This document shows positions 56,810 through 63,374 of a stretch of DNA of 64,000 bases, piece by piece. A program made the position numbers and the translations under genes. Every line of letters begins with the position of its first letter. Position 1 is the stretch's first letter. This DNA comes from a virus. The stretch is taken from positions 1 through 64,000 of the IMG/VR virus record IMGVR_UViG_3300023179_000104, one strand, 5' to 3'. The notes beneath the pieces were generated by a model. That model was not told where the DNA came from and did no database searches. It saw only the letters and a list, made by a program, of their open reading frames with translations.

Positions 56810-56910
56810 TATTGTTGTTACATGAACTCCAGCAAGGTGTTTGCTAGGATATAAAAAACTGACGCCTCCCTCTGCAGAAAGAGTAACCATCAGGTCAGTG
56901 TTCATAAAAT
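56810..56910 (+). other. Non-coding stretch with weak hairpins before tRNA-Ser
   Basis: No gene is visible. AGCAA/TTGCT (56831-56845) and ACTGAC/GTCAGT (56858-56899, enclosing CTCT/AGAG) can form stems. They may be a processed tRNA leader or a small RNA; the evidence is only base pairing. Confidence 0.3.
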
Positions 56911-57001
56911 AGAAGTGTGACAGAGAGGGTTATTGCTGGGGATTGCTAATCCCCTGATACATGCTACAATATATCCGTTGGTTCAAATCCAACCACTTCC
57001 G
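56911..57001 (+). tRNA. tRNA-Ser (GCT)
   Basis: A 91-base class II cloverleaf. Acceptor AGAAGTG/CACTTCC with discriminator G57001, anticodon stem GGGGA/TCCCC with loop TTGCTAA (anticodon GCT at 56945-56947), variable arm stem GATA/TATC, T-arm GTTGG-TTCAAAT-CCAAC. It reads AGC/AGU Ser codons. Two A-C mismatches (first acceptor pair, first D-stem pair) are odd, each where a G would pair. CCA is not encoded. Confidence 0.75.
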
Positions 57002-57003
57002 TT

Positions 57004-57075
57004 GGAATTGTAGCTCAGTGGTAGAGCACTCGGCTGATAACCGAGCGGTCACAAGTTCAAATCTTGTCGATTCCA
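57004..57075 (+). tRNA. tRNA-Ile (GAT)
   Basis: A 72-base cloverleaf with acceptor GGAATTG/CGATTCC (one G-T), discriminator A, D-stem GCTC/GAGC, anticodon loop CTGATAA (GAT at 57036-57038) and T-arm with TTCAAAT. It starts three bases after tRNA-Ser. CCA is not encoded. Confidence 0.93.
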
Positions 57076-57113
57076 TTTGACAATCTAAGCACTCTTTGTT
57101 ATGATCGTTTTAT

Positions 57114-57186
57114 GTTTCGGTAGCTCAGTGGAAAGAGCATCTGCCTTCTAAGCAGTTGGTCGCTGGTTCGATCCCAGCCCGAAACG
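57114..57186 (+). tRNA. tRNA-Arg (TCT)
   Basis: A 73-base cloverleaf with acceptor GTTTCGG/CCGAAAC, discriminator G, D-stem GCTC/GAGC, anticodon stem TCTGC/GCAGT-like pairing, loop CTTCTAA (TCT at 57147-57149) and T-loop TTCGATC. It reads AGA/AGG, codons frequent in this AT-rich phage (for example AGA throughout the virion genes). CCA is not encoded. Confidence 0.93.
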
Positions 57187-57187
57187 C

Positions 57188-57216
57188 TTGACAATTATGA
57201 GTGAATGCTTTATAAT
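57188..57216 (+). promoter_or_regulatory. Consensus sigma-70 promoter inside an inverted repeat
   Basis: TTGACA and TATAAT with an ideal 17-base spacer, two bases after tRNA-Arg. GACAATTAT (57190-57198) and ATAATTGTC (57212-57220) are perfect inverted arms covering the -35 and -10, so the promoter is also a dyad. Confidence 0.85.
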
Positions 57217-57223
57217 TGTCATG

Positions 57224-57244
57224 AAGAAATTTGTCAAATTTCTT
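57224..57244 (+). repeat. Perfect 10-bp inverted repeat at the start of the short transcript
   Basis: AAGAAATTTG and CAAATTTCTT are separated by one T, about where the transcript from the 57188 promoter would begin, and are followed by A and five T. It could act as an attenuator-like hairpin or operator. Confidence 0.6.
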
Positions 57245-57269
57245 ATTTTTGTGCGTTTTACAATTTTTT

Positions 57270-57297
57270 GAAATCTCATATGAGATTTCTTTTTTTT
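57270..57297 (+). terminator. Intrinsic terminator directly before tRNA-Asn
   Basis: GAAATCTCAT and ATGAGATTTC form a 20-base palindrome followed by eight T; the last T is the first base of tRNA-Asn. It would end a short RNA begun near 57222. Confidence 0.75.
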
Positions 57298-57369
57298 GGG
57301 GTGTAGCTCAGCGGTAGTAGCGGGATGCTGTTAACATCTAGGTCGCAGGTTCGATCCCTGCCACCCCAG
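57297..57369 (+). tRNA. tRNA-Asn (GTT)
   Basis: A 73-base cloverleaf with acceptor TGGGGTG/CACCCCA (seven pairs), discriminator G, anticodon stem GGATG/CATCT (one G-T), loop CTGTTAA (GTT at 57330-57332) and T-arm GCAGG-TTCGATC-CCTGC. A frame that runs on into the next gene begins inside this tRNA and is not used. CCA is not encoded. Confidence 0.92.
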
Positions 57370-57420
57370 TTGGAAGTAAGAACTGCGATTGCCCATATAT
57401 ACAATAAAATACTTAATATT

Positions 57421-57717
57421 ATGACCAAGATTAGATGCAAATTTTGCAATAAAGAATTACAAACTTCTCAAGTAAATAAAGGGATTGGATGTCACTGTCC
57501 AAATGAAACTTATATCACGCTTGATCGTTCTGGTCAGGTGAAAATTTCTGCTAAAGATATGTCATTAGTTGAGATTATTGAAGGGGTATCCAAGAAACGT
57601 TTGACAAGTCAAAAAAAATCTGATACTCTTCTTACAGACGCAGATCTCCAATGGCAAGAAGAACGCAGAGAACGAAAAGTTTCTCGCAAACTTTTAGATT
57701 CAGTGGAGATACGCTGA
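57421..57717 (+). CDS. Small zinc-ribbon-like protein, cyanophage type
   Basis: A 98-residue protein starting at ATG 57421; upstream in-frame sequence lies in tRNA-Asn. CKFC (C6, C9) and CHC (C24, C26) near the start suggest a metal site. The rest is charged and helical (QWQEERRERKVSRKLLDSVE). Similar short Cys proteins are frequent next to tRNAs in cyanophages. Function unknown. Confidence 0.7.
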   Translation: MTKIRCKFCNKELQTSQVNKGIGCHCPNETYITLDRSGQVKISAKDMSLVEIIEGVSKKRLTSQKKSDTLLTDADLQWQEERRERKVSRKLLDSVEIR

Positions 57718-57724
57718 TATCTAA

Positions 57725-57795
57725 CGGGGCGTAGTATAGTGGCAGAATGCCGCGTTTGGGACGCGGAGGTGCAAGTTCGATTCTTGCCGCCCCGA
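57725..57795 (+). tRNA. tRNA-Pro (TGG)
   Basis: A 71-base cloverleaf with acceptor CGGGGCG/CGCCCCG, discriminator A, anticodon stem CCGCG/CGCGG, loop TTTGGGA (TGG at 57757-57759) and T-loop TTCGATT. The D-arm (GTAT ... ATGC) is tight against the anticodon stem. CCA is not encoded. Confidence 0.9.
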
Positions 57796-57799
57796 CTTT

Positions 57800-57892
57800 G
57801 GGAGTGTAGCTCAATTGGCAGAGCGGAAAGCTTATACCTTTCGTATACGGCAGATTACCGTGCGGTTGGGGGTTCAAGTCCCTCCATTCCTA
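57800..57892 (+). tRNA. Odd tRNA, class II size; anticodon TAT (Ile) or GAT by another fold
   Basis: A 93-base cloverleaf. Acceptor GGGAGTG/CATTCCT (two G-T), D-stem GCTC/GAGC and T-arm GGGGG-TTCAAGT-CCCTC are sound. The standard anticodon arm GAAAG-CTTATAC-CTTTC gives TAT (57833-57835) and leaves a 25-base variable arm with stem ACGG/CCGT. In another fold TACGG-CAGATTA-CCGTG (57846-57862) is the anticodon arm with GAT, a normal 5-base variable loop and a 20-base insertion. Neither is a standard combination, so the isotype is unsure. Confidence 0.6.
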
Positions 57893-57904
57893 CTTGACAA
57901 AGTA

Positions 57905-57913
57905 TGTTATAAT
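57905..57913 (+). promoter_or_regulatory. Extended -10 promoter candidate before 57937
   Basis: ATGTTATAAT-type extended -10 (TG-N-TATAAT). A TTGACA lies at 57894 but only eight bases away, too close to serve as its -35. Confidence 0.4.
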
Positions 57914-57936
57914 ATATCTGTTAATTTAATTTAAAG

Positions 57937-58149
57937 ATGAATAGTCAAAAACTTTTTCGTAAATTTGCTAATGAAATTCAAATCTTCAATGATGCAATTG
58001 ATGGAATCGTCAACTTAGAGGATGAGTATCCTCAACTTTATAAAAAACTTTATGAGTTTTATGATGTAAATGGTCTTCAACTATATGGAGATACCGATGA
58101 TGATTATGAAATTGTTTTAACTCAATTAGAAAAGGACTTGACAATATGA
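57937..58149 (+). CDS. Small acidic protein, function unknown
   Basis: A 70-residue acidic, helical protein (FRKFANEIQIFNDAIDGIVN, then LYKKLYEFYDVNGLQLYGDT). No domain recognised. An extended -10 promoter candidate is upstream and its last codons contain the -35 of the next promoter. Confidence 0.6.
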   Translation: MNSQKLFRKFANEIQIFNDAIDGIVNLEDEYPQLYKKLYEFYDVNGLQLYGDTDDDYEIVLTQLEKDLTI

Positions 58150-58166
58150 GCAGACCATGCTATTAT
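58138..58166 (+). promoter_or_regulatory. Sigma-70-type promoter before 58190
   Basis: TTGACA and TATTAT with a 17-base spacer, overlapping the end of the 57937 gene. Confidence 0.75.
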
Positions 58167-58189
58167 TAATGTGTAATTAAAATTTTTTT

Positions 58190-58432
58190 ATGACTGTCAC
58201 TGCTCCTAAAGTTATTTTTGAACGTGAGGGATATCGCTTTGTTCAAAAAGGTATTATTGAACTGAATGGTATGCCTGATTTCAGAATGCAAAAAAAAGAT
58301 TATTATACTAAACGATGGAACGACATTTATCTTTTTGATAATCAAATGCAATGCTTAACTGCTATGGAAGATATTGAATATGCAAAATGGTTAGATCCTG
58401 ATTGCGTTCCCGCCTATAGGCATTATACTTAA
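58190..58432 (+). CDS. Small conserved cyanophage-type protein
   Basis: An 80-residue protein (FEREGYRFVQKGIIELNGMP, FRMQKKDYYTKRWNDIYLF, AKWLDPDCVPAYRHYT). It looks like a compact alpha/beta protein. No known domain. A good early-type promoter with 17-base spacer lies upstream, so early expression is likely. Confidence 0.65.
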   Translation: MTVTAPKVIFEREGYRFVQKGIIELNGMPDFRMQKKDYYTKRWNDIYLFDNQMQCLTAMEDIEYAKWLDPDCVPAYRHYT

Positions 58433-58453
58433 CTCAAGAAAAGGATTTTTAAT

Positions 58454-58795
58454 ATGCCATTAAATAACACTCCACTTAATTGGAAAAATAAAACTGAATT
58501 TGTACCCACTAAACCAGAGGAAAAAACTATGTCTACTTTTGATTATTTAAATAACGCAGAAACTGAACTTCGAAATGCTTTAAAATCTACAACTGATCTT
58601 TCTCAAGCATATCAACTTCGTAGAATTGTTGATACGATTAATACTGTAGAGGAAATTAAAAATCAATTTAAGTTTTCGGTATCAGAAGATAGTAAAATTA
58701 AAGATGGATTTTTTCACAGTGAAAACTTTGAAGATATGTATGGAGGAATGCCATTTCCGAGTGCAAGCTCGCCTGATAAATTAATTCTTGGCTGA
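58454..58795 (+). CDS. Small protein of unknown function
   Basis: A 113-residue protein preceded by AAAAGGA. A second in-frame ATG at 58529 (MSTFDYLNNAETELRNALKS) with GAGGA upstream could be the true start, since the helical domain begins there; the first 25 residues look unstructured. Function unknown. Confidence 0.6.
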   Translation: MPLNNTPLNWKNKTEFVPTKPEEKTMSTFDYLNNAETELRNALKSTTDLSQAYQLRRIVDTINTVEEIKNQFKFSVSEDSKIKDGFFHSENFEDMYGGMPFPSASSPDKLILG

Positions 58796-58797
58796 TT

Positions 58798-59568
58798 ATG
58801 ATTCCTGTATTAGGTGTTCCTATTCTTAATAGAGGAGATTTGTTATTAGATCTTGTAAGCAGCATTGATTATCCTGTAGAAAAACTTGCTATTGTTCAGA
58901 ATAGTCAAGAACCAGATGTAGTTGATGCTGTTGAAAAGATCAAAGGTGATATCAATCCTTATGTAAAATCTGTATATGTTTCTGTTCCATTTAGAAACAT
59001 TGGTTGTGGTCCTTCTTGGAATCATATTATTAAAAGTTTTTCTGAAGCATCTCTTTGGGTAATTTCAAATAATGATATGATCTTTGCAGCGGGCAATTTA
59101 GAAAAAATTTATATTGAACATACAAAAAATCCTGATGCATTTCTTATGGCAATTGGATTTGGACTTTTTGGAATCACTCCTTATATTGTTCATACGTGTG
59201 GATTGTTTGATGAAAATCTTTATCCAGCATATTTTGAAGACAATGATTATCAATTTAGATTAGAAAGAAGTGGCGTTCAAAAAATTGATGTTCCATCAAG
59301 AGTTGTTAGAGAGGAAGGTAGTTTTACGATCAGAAGTAATACTAATTATAATTCTGCTAATGGTAAAAGTTATCCAATAAACGAAAAATATTTTCATGAA
59401 AAATGGGGCGTGAATCAAATTTTTCCCGATGGTTCAGTTGGTTATAAACATCCTTATAATAATTCAGCATTGCTTATAGGAACTTGGAATTATGATCCTA
59501 TAAGAAGAAGAATTCAAAATCAATATTGGAATAATATGGATTCTTTTAGTAATAAAACAATTTTTTAA
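58798..59568 (+). CDS. Glycosyltransferase family 2-like
   Basis: A 256-residue GT-A fold protein. GVPILNRGDLLLDLVSSI (6-23) is the nucleotide-sugar strand, NND (91-93) is in the D-x-D place, and YFEDNDYQFRLERSG (145-159) is the E-D-x-D-x-x-x-R region typical of rhamnosyl-type GT2 enzymes. It likely glycosylates a phage or host surface glycan or protein. It heads a three-gene glycan cluster. Confidence 0.85.
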   Translation: MIPVLGVPILNRGDLLLDLVSSIDYPVEKLAIVQNSQEPDVVDAVEKIKGDINPYVKSVYVSVPFRNIGCGPSWNHIIKSFSEASLWVISNNDMIFAAGNLEKIYIEHTKNPDAFLMAIGFGLFGITPYIVHTCGLFDENLYPAYFEDNDYQFRLERSGVQKIDVPSRVVREEGSFTIRSNTNYNSANGKSYPINEKYFHEKWGVNQIFPDGSVGYKHPYNNSALLIGTWNYDPIRRRIQNQYWNNMDSFSNKTIF

Positions 59569-59569
59569 T

Positions 59570-60220
59570 ATGTCATTTAATAAATTGATTATTGATTCTA
59601 CAAATTCACGAACTGATCTTTGTGATCTTGGAGTTAAATATCCAACAGATAAATCTCCATATAATGTGGGATCAAGTAGTGGTCATAGGCATCCTTATAC
59701 TGCTGTGTATGATCTTCTCTTTGCTTCACTAAGATATAAAGATATCAACTTTGGTGAGATTGGAATTGAGTATAACAAATCTATGATTTGCTGGAGAAAT
59801 TATTTTACTAAAGCAAAACTTTGGGGATGGGAATACTATCAAGAAAAAATTGATAAAGCTTTACTGGATGGATTGAAAGATGTTACATATATTAATATGA
59901 ATGTATCTTTAGAAAATTCAATTGAAGAAGGATTTAAACAATCTGGAGTTAAATTTGATATTATTATTGATGATTCTACACATGTATTTGAAGATCAAAT
60001 ACGAATTTCTAAAATAGTTCATGAGTACATAAAACCTGGAGGTTATTTTATTATAGAAGATATCTTCAGAAATAGATCGGAAATTGATTACTATCAATCG
60101 ATCGGTGATTATTCAAAGTATTATCACAGCATCACATTTGTTGATACTGAACATTCAAATAAACTATCAGAACACTGGGATAACGACAAACTATTAGTAA
60201 TGATAAGAAACGAATTATGA
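59570..60220 (+). CDS. Class I SAM methyltransferase-like, sugar O-methylation type
   Basis: A 216-residue protein. LGVKYPTDKSP and HPYTAVYDLLF open as in macrolide-sugar O-methyltransferases; FGEIGIEYNKSM (61-72) is motif I with E for the usual G-G, and IIIDDSTHVFEDQ (131-143) carries the metal-binding D-D-x-x-H. It lies between two glycosyltransferase genes, so a methylated glycan is likely. Substrate unproven. Confidence 0.78.
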   Translation: MSFNKLIIDSTNSRTDLCDLGVKYPTDKSPYNVGSSSGHRHPYTAVYDLLFASLRYKDINFGEIGIEYNKSMICWRNYFTKAKLWGWEYYQEKIDKALLDGLKDVTYINMNVSLENSIEEGFKQSGVKFDIIIDDSTHVFEDQIRISKIVHEYIKPGGYFIIEDIFRNRSEIDYYQSIGDYSKYYHSITFVDTEHSNKLSEHWDNDKLLVMIRNEL

Positions 60221-60780
60221 TACACATTATCACTCCATGTTCTCGTCCAGAGAATTTAATCTTTATGAGAGATTCTGTTCCAGCAGAATGTAATTGGATT
60301 ATTGTTTATGATAAGTTAGCAAAACCAACTTCAGAAATTAAAGGAGCAACTATTTTATATTCTCCATATACTGGGTGTGTGGGAAATCCGAATAGAAATT
60401 ATGCATTAGATAATATTGAATTTTCTGATACTGATTGGATATACATTCTTGATGATGATAATATTATTCATCCAGAATGGTTTAATAATGTAAAAGATTT
60501 TACTGCTGATTATCTTAATATGATTGCTTGGGGACAAGTTTGGAAAAATAATAGTATTCGTTTAACTCCCACGAATGATCCAGACATTGGAAACATTGAC
60601 ACTTCTTGTTATATGGTTAGGGGTAGATTAATGAAAACTCTTCGTTATGAAATGATCTATGAGGCTGATGGAGTTATGGCAAGAGAAGCATATAAACAAG
60701 GAGGTTTTATGATGCTTGATCAATATCTTGGGTATTATAATTACCTTAGAACACCTGAAGATAGGGACTTGATATTATAA
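60217..60780 (+). CDS. Small GT-A glycosyltransferase-like protein
   Basis: A 187-residue protein. IHIITPCSRPENL (2-14) starts the fold, and YILDDDNIIHPEWF (76-89) gives a clear D-x-D (79-81). The protein is short for GT2 and lacks a long acceptor domain. Its ATG overlaps the methyltransferase stop (ATGA). Likely adds or extends a sugar in the same pathway as its neighbours. Confidence 0.8.
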   Translation: MIHIITPCSRPENLIFMRDSVPAECNWIIVYDKLAKPTSEIKGATILYSPYTGCVGNPNRNYALDNIEFSDTDWIYILDDDNIIHPEWFNNVKDFTADYLNMIAWGQVWKNNSIRLTPTNDPDIGNIDTSCYMVRGRLMKTLRYEMIYEADGVMAREAYKQGGFMMLDQYLGYYNYLRTPEDRDLIL

Positions 60781-60825
60781 TTAAATATAATAGTCCTGGA
60801 ATGACTTAAAACTTATACTGGTGGA

Positions 60826-60837
60826 GTCAAATTTGAC
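60826..60837 (+). repeat. 12-bp perfect palindrome in the leader of 60880
   Basis: GTCAAATTTGAC, an exact dyad 42 bases before the start codon, followed by a CA-rich stretch (60845-60863). Could be an operator; only symmetry supports it. Confidence 0.4.
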
Positions 60838-60879
60838 CCTATTACCACACACAAACACACACATTAAAGGAGAAAACAA

Positions 60880-61077
60880 ATGACACCTTACGAACTACGT
60901 TTTGAAATCTTTAAGCAAGCAAATGGCCTTGCTCAAGACAAATATCATGCAGCATTTGCCATTGTTGAACAATGGAATGAACATAATTCTGTAAAAACAG
61001 ATTATCCAGATTTTCCTTCTTATGAGGAGATTGAAGCACTTGCTGATAAAATCAACGCTTTTGTAAGCAAAAACTAG
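60880..61077 (+). CDS. Small conserved protein with strong ribosome binding site
   Basis: A 65-residue helical protein (YELRFEIFKQANGLAQDKYH, then VEQWNEHNS, and EEIEALADKINAFVSKN). AAAGGAG lies eight bases ahead of the ATG. Similar short proteins occur in cyanophages. The unusually strong binding site implies abundant product. Function unknown. Confidence 0.7.
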   Translation: MTPYELRFEIFKQANGLAQDKYHAAFAIVEQWNEHNSVKTDYPDFPSYEEIEALADKINAFVSKN

Positions 61078-61081
61078 GTTT

Positions 61082-61125
61082 CCAATTCCCAGTTAAAGAA
61101 TTGGTGGTGTGGCCCAGCCGCACCC
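61082..61125 (+). other. Two hairpins between 60880 gene and tRNA-Gly
   Basis: CCAATTC/GAATTGG (61082-61104) and GGTG/CACC (61105-61124 region) can form adjacent stems just ahead of tRNA-Gly. No T tract follows, so this looks like a processed tRNA leader more than a terminator. Confidence 0.35.
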
Positions 61126-61126
61126 T

Positions 61127-61198
61127 GCGAAATTAGTTCAGTGGTAGAACGCTATCCTTCCAAGTTAGATGTCAGGAGTTCGAATCTCCTATTTCGCT
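61127..61198 (+). tRNA. tRNA-Gly (TCC)
   Basis: A 72-base cloverleaf with acceptor GCGAAAT/ATTTCGC, discriminator T, D-stem GTTC/GAAC, anticodon loop CTTCCAA (TCC at 61159-61161) and T-arm AGGAG-TTCGAAT-CTCCT. One T-T mismatch sits in the anticodon stem. CCA is not encoded. Confidence 0.88.
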
Positions 61199-61201
61199 TA
61201 T

Positions 61202-61209
61202 TATAAATA
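61202..61209 (+). promoter_or_regulatory. T4-type late promoter for the 61238 fibre gene
   Basis: Exact TATAAATA, four bases after tRNA-Gly and 28 bases before the ATG. It is overlapped by the inverted repeat at 61206-61226. Confidence 0.8.
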
Positions 61210-61226
61210 CTTTTACGAAAAGTATT
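61206..61226 (+). repeat. 9-bp inverted repeat overlapping a late promoter and start point
   Basis: AATACTTTT and AAAAGTATT are perfect arms around ACG. The left arm begins inside the TATAAATA box, so the dyad spans the expected transcription start. Confidence 0.55.
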
Positions 61227-61237
61227 AAAGTCACCGA

Positions 61238-63373
61238 ATGTCAAGTATATATGTTGACGAAGTTGTAGCAAGCGGTTTAACTCAGGTAAATTTTCCTCAA
61301 GGTATTAAAATCGGTGCTGCTAAAACTATAGATCTAAGCGCGTCAGCTATTAGTTTGACCTCTGGAATTGGTCTTGCTGGCCAAGTATTAGCTGCTACTG
61401 GTACTGGACTTACTTGGACCACTAAAAATGATACTAATACTACCTATAGTTTTGATGGCAGAGGTCTTGCTGTAAATGATGTTAAACTTGATCTTACTGC
61501 TGGAGGATCTGGATCTGGCGTTCAAACTATTACACTTGCTGGACAAAATGCAACTACAGTTACTTACGATAGTAACTCTCGTTTAGTTAGAATTTCTTCC
61601 ACTGACACCAATACTACCTATGGATTGTCTGCAGTAGATGGTATTACTGGTAAAAAAATTATCAGAGTTTCTGGTTCTGATTCAACTACAAATGATGTAA
61701 TTTTGGTTGCTGGTTCTAATATTGATCTTAGCAGAAATAATAATGAAATTACTATCAATACACTTCTTTCTGGAACAATAAGTGGTCCTGTTTCTTCTGT
61801 CAATGGGGCAATTGCTTTATTTAATAGCACTGATGGAACTACTTTAAAAAATTCTAATGTTACAGTAACTACTTCTGGTGCTATTGTAACTCCATCTGGT
61901 GTAGCAAATTTACTTCCATTTTATTATTCCACTCAAGCAAACTTTCCTAACCCCACTCAATATAAAGGAGCAATTGCATACTCTGATAATGGCGGCAATC
62001 TTTTTTATGCAACCAATGCACAATGGAATCAATTAGCAAAACTTTCTGATATATCTCCAGACACTAATACTACTTATAGTGTATCAGCAGTTGATGGCAA
62101 CACATCTCAGAAAAAACTTATTCGTTTAACTGATTCAAATGCAATCACTGATGATGTAACTTTAGTTGCTGGTAATGGCATTTCTTTATCGAGAACAAAT
62201 GATGAAATTACTTTTGCATCTAAAACTTATAATATTTCTGCAGAAATTGGTAGTGGGAATGCAGTAAACTTACGCCTTAGTGATTCTTCATCTGGAACTG
62301 ATGATGTTACTTTTGCTGGCGCTAATGGTATTGTATTAACAAGAACTGATCAAAATACAATTTCAATTGGCACTACAAATTCTGGTATTACTCAATATAC
62401 TGATGCAAATGCTAAACTTGCTGCATTTACTGCATTAAATAATGGCACAAAATCTGGTATTAATTTTGTTTATGACTCTAATAATAATGTAATTAATACA
62501 ATTGTTACTGCTAGTGGCACAGGAGGGGGCGGATCTGCAATTCTTTATGATTTTTATGGAACAAATACCACTAGCAATCAAGTAATTTTAAATCTTGATC
62601 CTAGTGATGGTACTACTGATACAGTAGAATTTGCTGGTGCTGGAGGAACTACAGTTTCTTGGGATAACATTAATAAAAAAGCAACTATTATTAGCACTGC
62701 TCCTGTTAATGCTGATTGGAATGCTAGTACTGGATTAGCACAAATTCTTAATAAACCTTCTATTCCAGCAGCATATACACTTCCAACTGCTTCAACTTCA
62801 GTTCTTGGGGGAGTTAAAATTGATGGAACTACAATTACTATCACTGCAAGTGGCATAATTAGTGCAACTCCTGGTGCTTATGTTTTACCAGCGGCAACAC
62901 CAACAACTCTTGGTGGTATAAAAATTGGTGCTGGCCTTGATATTGATGGCAATGGTGTAGTCACAGTTACTGCTAGTGGTGTGGGAGGAGGATTAGTTAC
63001 TCGTCAAGCATTAACGGGAACTACATCATCACTTGTCAATAATGCCACCGCAGAACTAAATATAGTTGGATATAAATCATATACTTTATTGAAGATTCAA
63101 ACATCAGCAGCAGCATGGGTCAGAGTTTATACAGACGATGCATCCAGAGATGCTGATGTTACAAGAAGTGAAGGACAAGATCCTGTCGCTGGATCTGGTG
63201 TCGTAACCGAAGTGATAACAACTGGAGCACAAACAGTTCTTATTTCTCCTGGTGTAATTGGTTTCAATAATGATTCCACACCTAATACAAATATTTACCT
63301 TTCTGTTACCAACAGAAGTGGTTCAACAACTTCCATTACTGTAACCCTTACCGCAATTAGATTAGAGGCATAA
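61238..63373 (+). CDS. Tail-fibre-like repeat protein
   Basis: A 711-residue protein starting SSIYVDEVVASGLTQVNFPQ. The body repeats a ~75-residue unit: D-T-N-T-T-Y-(S/G) then (V/L)SAVDG, I-R-(V/L), D-V-x-L-V-A-G, then I-x-L-S-R-x-x-x-E-I-T (e.g. 61434, 61608, 62061). The C-terminal ~130 residues after a Gly-rich linker differ (LNIVGYKSYTLLKIQTSAAA) and resemble a beta-sandwich tip. No ribosome binding site is obvious; an exact late promoter is present. Fibre or adhesin role is inferred from composition and repeats. Confidence 0.8.
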   Translation: MSSIYVDEVVASGLTQVNFPQGIKIGAAKTIDLSASAISLTSGIGLAGQVLAATGTGLTWTTKNDTNTTYSFDGRGLAVNDVKLDLTAGGSGSGVQTITLAGQNATTVTYDSNSRLVRISSTDTNTTYGLSAVDGITGKKIIRVSGSDSTTNDVILVAGSNIDLSRNNNEITINTLLSGTISGPVSSVNGAIALFNSTDGTTLKNSNVTVTTSGAIVTPSGVANLLPFYYSTQANFPNPTQYKGAIAYSDNGGNLFYATNAQWNQLAKLSDISPDTNTTYSVSAVDGNTSQKKLIRLTDSNAITDDVTLVAGNGISLSRTNDEITFASKTYNISAEIGSGNAVNLRLSDSSSGTDDVTFAGANGIVLTRTDQNTISIGTTNSGITQYTDANAKLAAFTALNNGTKSGINFVYDSNNNVINTIVTASGTGGGGSAILYDFYGTNTTSNQVILNLDPSDGTTDTVEFAGAGGTTVSWDNINKKATIISTAPVNADWNASTGLAQILNKPSIPAAYTLPTASTSVLGGVKIDGTTITITASGIISATPGAYVLPAATPTTLGGIKIGAGLDIDGNGVVTVTASGVGGGLVTRQALTGTTSSLVNNATAELNIVGYKSYTLLKIQTSAAAWVRVYTDDASRDADVTRSEGQDPVAGSGVVTEVITTGAQTVLISPGVIGFNNDSTPNTNIYLSVTNRSGSTTSITVTLTAIRLEA

Positions 63374-63374
63374 G

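Noticed and set aside
57325-57420. N-terminal extension of the 57421 gene
   Set aside because: The upstream ATG lies within tRNA-Asn. The ATG at 57421 gives the Cys motif protein directly.
57894-57913. TTGACA ... TATAAT as a normal promoter before 57937
   Set aside because: The spacer is only eight bases. Only the extended -10 is kept as a candidate.
60845-60864. CA-rich stretch as a repeat or CRISPR-like feature
   Set aside because: It is a simple 20-base low-complexity leader with no spacers. No CRISPR array was seen anywhere.
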